Part shown: positions 59,909 through 64,000 of the stretch, piece after piece
How the letters are laid out: the number at the start of each line of letters is the position of its first letter
Numbering within the stretch: position 1 is the first letter of the stretch
Assembly (NCBI RefSeq): GCF_000813845.1
Contig: NZ_JWTB01000024.1
Coordinates: forward strand, 161,467-225,466
Source: Pseudarthrobacter phenanthrenivorans
Lineage (GTDB): Bacteria; Actinomycetota; Actinomycetes; Actinomycetales; Micrococcaceae
Direction of reading: 5' to 3'
DNA length: 64,000 nt
Made by a program: the position numbers and the translations under genes
Notes under the pieces: generated by a model
The model's input: the letters and a program-made list of their open reading frames with translations, nothing else
Databases searched by the model: none
Told to the model about the DNA's origin: nothing

Positions 59909-59981
59909 GTATTTTGTTACCAAACCGGCTGGCAAGCCCGCCGGACTATCCATAGTAACGCATGCCCCGGCTTAATAATTC

Positions 59982-60455
59982 CTACCGGCGCCTGTTGCGT
60001 TCGCGCATCTCGCGCTGGGCTTCGCGGTTGTCCTGCTGCTCCCGAAGCGTCTGGCGCTTGTCGTACTCGCGCTTACCGCGGGCAACCGCGATTTCCACCT
60101 TGGCACGGCCGTCCACGAAGTACAGCTGGAGCGGCACGATGGTGTAGCCGGCTTCCTGTACCTTGCGGGAGATCTTGATGAGCTCCTCACGGTGCAGCAA
60201 CAGCTTGCGCCGGCGGCGTGCAGCGTGGTTGGTCCAGCTGCCCTGGTTGTACTCCGGGATGTGGATGGCTTCCATCCACAGCTCGTCGTTATAGAACGTG
60301 CAGAATCCGTCCACCATGGAGGCGTGCCCCTCGCGCAGGGATTTCACTTCGGTTCCCATCAGCGCGATGCCGGCCTCGTAAGTGTCCAGCACGTGATAGT
60401 CGTGCCGGGCCTTGCGGTTGGTGGCCACCACCTTACGGCCACTTTCTTTAGGCAC
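59982..60455 (-). CDS. smpB: SsrA-binding protein SmpB
   Basis: A 157-residue tmRNA partner. The oligonucleotide-binding barrel (KVVATNRKARHDYHVLDTYEAGIALMGTEVKSLR) and ASMVDGFCTFYNDELWM are diagnostic. NHAARRRRKLLLHREEL and the basic C-terminal tail (REYDKRQTLREQQDNREAQREMRERNRRR) reach into the ribosome's mRNA channel. GTG at 60455 with GAGGAG. It is read in the same direction as ssrA downstream and ftsEX/M23 upstream. Confidence 0.97.
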   Translation of the reverse strand: MPKESGRKVVATNRKARHDYHVLDTYEAGIALMGTEVKSLREGHASMVDGFCTFYNDELWMEAIHIPEYNQGSWTNHAARRRRKLLLHREELIKISRKVQEAGYTIVPLQLYFVDGRAKVEIAVARGKREYDKRQTLREQQDNREAQREMRERNRRR

Positions 60456-60538
60456 GGGAAAACTCCTCAGGTTCAGGTCGGATGCTGCCGGGCCGGCGCC
60501 GCGGAGCTATACCAGTCTACGGCAGCAGCGGTTGTCCC

Positions 60539-61969
60539 CTACAGCAGCCCCATGGGATCGACGGCGGCACCGTTGAGCCAGGTTTCGAAGTGGGCATGGC
60601 AGCCGGTGGAGTTGCCGGTGCTGCCCGAGTAGGCGATCAGCTGTCCCTGCGAGACATGTTGGCCGTTCGAGACCACGATGCTGGAGTTGTGGTAGTAGAT
60701 GGTGGTCAGCGTATTGCCCTGCACCACGCCGTGATCAATCTTGACGCGCCAGCCGCCGCCGTCGGCGGAATTCCAGCCGGAACTGAAGACCTCGCCGGCT
60801 GCCGCCGCATAGACGGGGGTGCCGCAGGCGGCGCCGAAGTCGATGCCGGTGTGCATGTAGCCGCCCGTGCCGTAGAAGTCGATGGTACCCGGCGGGGTGG
60901 TGCGGTAGCCGAAGCCGGAGGTGATGGGGATGCTGCCGTCGAAGGGGTGGCGGAGGCCAAAGGCCGACGGCGACCCTGCGGCGGGCGGCACGTACGGCTG
61001 GACAGGAGGGGCGGGGCGGTTCGCTGCCGCGGCAGCGGCGGCGGCAGCAGCGGCGGCCGCTTCGGCCTTCCGGCGCTGTTCCGCTTCCCAGGCCTCGCGG
61101 GCCCTGCGGTCACGTTCGGCGATCTCGTTCGCCACCTGGTTCTGGTTGGCCTGGACTCCGGCGAGCTGGGCCTGGATCCCTGGTTTGGCCGCCTGGAGTT
61201 CGGCATCGAGCCGGGTGGTGTCCGCGATCAGCTGGTCCACCTGGGCCTTCTTGGCTGCGGCTTCGTCACGGGCAGCCTTTTCCCGTTCCAGGGCCGCGTC
61301 CGCTTTGGCTTTGAGATCCTTGATCTCTGCTTCCACAGCCTGGAGGCGGGCTTCGGAGTTGACGTTCGTGGCGTTCTGCTGGCTCAGCTTGTCCATGGCC
61401 GCGTTCTGGCTGCGCATCGCCTGGTCGGCCAGGTCCATGGTTTCGGTCAGGCTGCTGCCGCTGTTGGAACCGAAGAAGAGCGACAGGTTGGAGGGGACGC
61501 CGCCGGACTTGTAGGCCTGGGTGGCGATCTGCCCGATCAGTTTCTTGGTGTCGGCGATCTTCTGCTTGTCGGTTTCCAGTTGCTGGGTGATTTTGGCCTT
61601 GTTCTGCTGGGCCATGTCCACGCGTGCGGACAGTGCTTCGACTTCCTTGACGGCGCCGGCCACCCGTCCCTGCGCCTCGAGCAGTGCCTGCTGGGCACCC
61701 GGCAGCTGGCCCTGGTAAATTACCAGGTCGCTCGCGGCCTTTGCGATCCGGGAATCGACAAACTCCAGGGACGCCTGGACGCGGGCTGCTTCGGCCTCGA
61801 GCGCTGCTTTGCGGTCTTCGAGGTCGTCCGCGAAGGCGACGGGTGTGGCGAAGGACAGGCCGGCGGAAAGGATGACGGTGAGCACACCGCTGACGATCCC
61901 CAAACGGCGTGCAGCGGTCCGCCCGCGGCGGTGCCGGGGGCGGGACAAGGCTTGATCAGTTAGGTTCAT
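60539..61969 (-). CDS. Secreted M23 peptidase with coiled coil, likely FtsEX-activated cell-wall hydrolase
   Basis: About 476 residues. Signal peptide at ~25-55 (RRLGIVSGVLTVILSAGLSFATPVAFA), then a long coiled coil (about 60-320; EDRKAALEAEAARVQASLEFVDSR...), an Ala-rich hinge, and a C-terminal LytM/M23 domain with HTGIDFG (HxxxD) and GCHAHFETW (HxH), so the zinc site is complete. The layout resembles EnvC/RipC-type effectors, and it lies directly after ftsX, consistent with FtsEX control at the septum. ATG at 61969 with CAAGGA ahead. It probably cuts peptide cross-links during daughter-cell separation. Confidence 0.93.
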   Translation of the reverse strand: MNLTDQALSRPRHRRGRTAARRLGIVSGVLTVILSAGLSFATPVAFADDLEDRKAALEAEAARVQASLEFVDSRIAKAASDLVIYQGQLPGAQQALLEAQGRVAGAVKEVEALSARVDMAQQNKAKITQQLETDKQKIADTKKLIGQIATQAYKSGGVPSNLSLFFGSNSGSSLTETMDLADQAMRSQNAAMDKLSQQNATNVNSEARLQAVEAEIKDLKAKADAALEREKAARDEAAAKKAQVDQLIADTTRLDAELQAAKPGIQAQLAGVQANQNQVANEIAERDRRAREAWEAEQRRKAEAAAAAAAAAAAAANRPAPPVQPYVPPAAGSPSAFGLRHPFDGSIPITSGFGYRTTPPGTIDFYGTGGYMHTGIDFGAACGTPVYAAAAGEVFSSGWNSADGGGWRVKIDHGVVQGNTLTTIYYHNSSIVVSNGQHVSQGQLIAYSGSTGNSTGCHAHFETWLNGAAVDPMGLL

Positions 61970-61996
61970 GGGCATTCCTTGGTCGGTGTGCACAGC

Positions 61997-62911
61997 CTAA
62001 ACGCGCAAATATCTACGTAAGGTCAAGAGAGACGAAATTCCTGCCAAGGATCCGCCGAGGATCAGCAGCGCCGGGGCCAGGATCAGGGTCTGGCCGGAGG
62101 AGATGAAGGCAGTATCCGGGTACTGCCGGGACATGTAGTCGCCCAGGAAGAACTGCGCCACTGCCCAGAGCGTGCCCGAAGCCAGGGCGGCCCCGATGAC
62201 TGCAGCGATGACGCCTTCCAGGATGAACGGCAGCTGGATCACCGTTTTGGACGCACCGACGAGCCGCATGATGCCCGTTTCCCTGCGCCTGCTGAAGGCC
62301 GAGAGCCGGATGGTGGTGGCGATCAGCAGGATGGCGCAGACGATCATCACGCCTGCGATGCCTACGGCCACCAGGGAGGCCCCGTTCATCACCGAGAAGA
62401 GGCGTTCGAGCAGCTGGCGCTGGTCGATGACCGTTTCCACTCCCGGCTGGGAGGAGAACGTCTCGCTGATGATCTGGTACTTTTCAGGGTCCTTCATGTT
62501 GATCCGGAAGGACGCCGGCAGCTGGTCCGGAGTCACCGAATCGACAATCGGCGAGTTGGAGAACTGGTCCTTGAAGTGCTTGTAGGCCTCGTCCTTTGAC
62601 TCGAACTGGAAGTCGTTGATGTATTGCGCCACCGCCGGGGATTCAAGCAGGGCGTTCAGGCCCTGCTGCTGCTCCGGGGTGACGGGCCCCGACGCGCACC
62701 CCGGCGCCGTCGAACCTTCACTGCAGAGGAAGATGGCCACCTGGACCTTGTCGTACCAGTAGCCCTTCATCTGGTTGATCTGCATCTGCAGCATGCCGGC
62801 CGCGCCCACGAACGTCAGGGACACGAAGGTCACCAGGATGACCGACACCACCATGGAAAGGTTGCGGCGCAGGCCGCTGCCGATCTCGGAAAGAATGAAT
62901 GCGAGCCTCAC
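61997..62911 (-). CDS. ftsX: Cell-division ABC transporter permease-like protein FtsX
   Basis: A 304-residue membrane protein: short cytosolic N-terminus, TM1 ([20 protein letters not shown]), an extracellular domain (about 45-165, which contacts the hydrolase), then three more helices ([64 protein letters not shown]). [16 protein letters not shown] loop ([20 protein letters not shown]) is the FtsX signature. GTG start overlaps the ftsE stop (GTGA). Confidence 0.95.
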   Translation of the reverse strand: MRLAFILSEIGSGLRRNLSMVVSVILVTFVSLTFVGAAGMLQMQINQMKGYWYDKVQVAIFLCSEGSTAPGCASGPVTPEQQQGLNALLESPAVAQYINDFQFESKDEAYKHFKDQFSNSPIVDSVTPDQLPASFRINMKDPEKYQIISETFSSQPGVETVIDQRQLLERLFSVMNGASLVAVGIAGVMIVCAILLIATTIRLSAFSRRRETGIMRLVGASKTVIQLPFILEGVIAAVIGAALASGTLWAVAQFFLGDYMSRQYPDTAFISSGQTLILAPALLILGGSLAGISSLLTLRRYLRV

Positions 62912-63696
62912 CGCTGGGCCTCGCCTTCGGCACCGTTGCCGGGTACGCCGTCGTCGGGCGTTTCCCTGCCGCTGGCGTCCTTAAGGCGCCTGGACTGTCC
63001 GACGACGGGAATCATCGAGGTGTACAGTGCCCTCGCTTCGTCGCGGATCACCACGCCGTTCTTCAGCTCCACCACCCGCTTGCGCATCTCGTTGACGATG
63101 TCGTCATCGTGCGTGGCCATGACCACGGTGGTGCCGTTCTGGTTGATCTTGTCCAGCACGCCCATGATGCCCATGGAGGTGGTGGGGTCAAGGTTTCCGG
63201 TGGGTTCGTCCGCGAGGAGGATTCCGGGCCGGTTGACCACGGCGCGTGCGATGGCAACGCGCTGCTGCTCGCCGCCGGAAAGCTCGTGCGGCATGCGGTG
63301 TTCCTTGCCTTCGAGGCCTACCGTCTTGAGGACCTCGGGGACGGTGTCGCGGATGACGCTGCGGCTCTTGCCGATCACCTGCATGGCGAATGCGACGTTC
63401 GCGAAAACGTTCTTTTGGGGCAGGAGCCGGAAGTCCTGGAAGACGACGCCGATGCCCCGGCGGAGGCGCGGGACCCGCCAGCTGGAAATTTTGGCAACGT
63501 TCTGGCCGGCGACATAGACCGCGCCGGACGTGGCACGGTCCTCCTTCAGTACCAGCCGGAGGAAGGTGGACTTCCCGGAACCTGACGCGCCGACAAGGAA
63601 GGCGAATTCGCCGCGGTCAATCTCAAGGTTGACCGAGTCCAGTGCCGGACGGGCTTTCTGGTCGTATACCTTGGTGACATTTTCGAATCGGATCAT
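62908..63696 (-). CDS. ftsE: Cell-division ATP-binding protein FtsE
   Basis: A 262-residue ABC ATPase. Walker A is GASGSGKST, signature [14 protein letters not shown], Walker [13 protein letters not shown]. The first 225 residues align in length with other FtsE; a ~35-residue C-terminal tail ([24 protein letters not shown]...) is extra and disordered. It pairs with FtsX to activate the downstream M23 hydrolase without transporting solute. ATG at 63696. First gene of ftsE-ftsX-M23-(smpB). Confidence 0.96.
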   Translation of the reverse strand: MIRFENVTKVYDQKARPALDSVNLEIDRGEFAFLVGASGSGKSTFLRLVLKEDRATSGAVYVAGQNVAKISSWRVPRLRRGIGVVFQDFRLLPQKNVFANVAFAMQVIGKSRSVIRDTVPEVLKTVGLEGKEHRMPHELSGGEQQRVAIARAVVNRPGILLADEPTGNLDPTTSMGIMGVLDKINQNGTTVVMATHDDDIVNEMRKRVVELKNGVVIRDEARALYTSMIPVVGQSRRLKDASGRETPDDGVPGNGAEGEAQR

Positions 63697-63799
63697 GGCC
63701 CTAAGTACCCTGCAGGCACGGCTGATCCTTCAGATGCAGCCCAGTTCTGCAGCCGGTGCACGGGTTTTCGTTTGGGGAAGGTAGGGCCCCGGCCCCTCG

Positions 63800-63805
63800 A
63801 CTATA
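63800..63805 (-). promoter_or_regulatory. Candidate -10 (TATAGT) for ftsEX
   Basis: TATAGT on the minus strand about 104 bp before ftsE, in an otherwise GC-rich stretch; no convincing -35 17 bp upstream. A leader of about 95 bases would follow. Confidence 0.4.
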
Positions 63806-63883
63806 CGCAGGATGCCCGGCGCTTGGGCAGGCTTTCGGGGGCGTGTCGCCGGATCAGGCTGTCGTCTGCCGGACCGGCATCCC

Positions 63884-63925
63884 CTGTTTCCTTATAATGG
63901 GTGGCTGTTTCCTTATAATGGGTGG
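63884..63925 (+). repeat. 21-bp tandem duplication containing a perfect TATAAT
   Basis: The unit CTGTTTCCTTATAATGGGTGG occurs twice, head to tail, with no mismatch (63884-63904, 63905-63925). Each copy carries TATAAT (63893-63898 and 63914-63919). It lies about 70-100 bp before a probable plus-strand start at 63990. Confidence 0.95.
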
Positions 63926-63989
63926 CTGTGCCCTGGAGCAGCCACGTTGCGGCGGGGTGCATCCACCATTTCCTCCAGGAAGGCCCTTT

Positions 63990-64000
63990 GTGCGCGTCCT
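63990..64000 (+). CDS. Start of an unidentified plus-strand gene, cut by the window edge
   Basis: GTG at 63990 follows CCAGGAAGG seven bases upstream, and the tandem TATAAT promoters lie ahead. Only three codons (M-R-V) are present, so identity cannot be told. It may not be coding. Confidence 0.3.

Overview
The window is high-GC actinobacterial DNA, most consistent with a member of the Micrococcaceae close to Arthrobacter/Pseudarthrobacter. The signs are a kgd-type 2-oxoglutarate decarboxylase, a SigR/RsrA pair, a Rho with a large disordered insert, the 24-residue ribosomal protein bL37, a SAM-IV riboswitch, tmRNA, and many leaderless genes whose -10 hexamer (TANNNT) lies 5-8 bases before the start codon. 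It looks chromosomal. I see no insertion sequence, prophage, integron or CRISPR array.

Layout. 1-2.3 kb: envelope glycosyltransferases, namely the 5' part of a WecA/MraY-type gene, a GT2 galactofuranosyltransferase-like gene and a WecG/TagA-type gene. 2.3-14.4 kb: a minus-strand housekeeping block of sua5, prmC, prfA, rho, thrB, thrC, hom, lysA and argS, covering translation termination, threonylcarbamoyl-adenosine synthesis, transcription termination, and Thr/Lys synthesis. 14.6-22.3 kb: tRNA-Arg(CCG), a CDF metal transporter, a protealysin-like M4 protease with its probable inhibitor emfourin, hrpA and a FabH-like thiolase-fold enzyme. 22.3-26.6 kb: sulfur and redox genes, with a sulfurtransferase-ADH-HIT operon facing a Cds1-like cysteine desulfhydrase, then an MBL-fold hydrolase. 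26.7-29.9 kb: zur and a Zn ABC importer (znuACB) with a clear palindromic operator. 30-32.4 kb: two DUF21/CBS proteins. 32.9-36.8 kb: kgd. 36.9-44.4 kb: an SGNH hydrolase, a DUF4097-PadR pair, bL37, rsrA-sigR, DoxX, aroA, rsgA and hisN. 44.5-48.5 kb: a SAM-IV riboswitch ahead of a SufS-like aminotransferase, a methyltransferase, an MntR-type regulator and a fluC pair. 49-59 kb: an accessory redox/carbon block with three pyridoxamine-phosphate-oxidase-fold proteins, two zinc alcohol dehydrogenases, an HtrA-like protease, phosphofructokinase, and a beta-phosphoglucomutase/GH65 phosphorylase fusion. 59.5-63.7 kb: ssrA, smpB, an M23 peptidase and ftsXE, combining trans-translation with septal cell-wall hydrolysis.

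Most notable points. (1) Several genes of the 52-59 kb block carry DosR/DevR-like palindromes (GGGCCTnnATGCYC) about 43 bp before leaderless starts. This suggests a small hypoxia/dormancy-type regulon joining phosphorolytic glucan or trehalose breakdown, glycolysis and alcohol oxidoreductases. (2) The protealysin-emfourin module. (3) A perfect-repeat PadR operator pair bracketing a TTGACC-N17-TAGGTT promoter. (4) The SAM-IV riboswitch on a cysteine-desulfurase-like gene. (5) A 21-bp tandem duplication that doubles a perfect TATAAT at the right edge.

All calls come from reading the sequence. No database search was run, so family names rest on recognised motifs, and promoter and operator calls are predictions.
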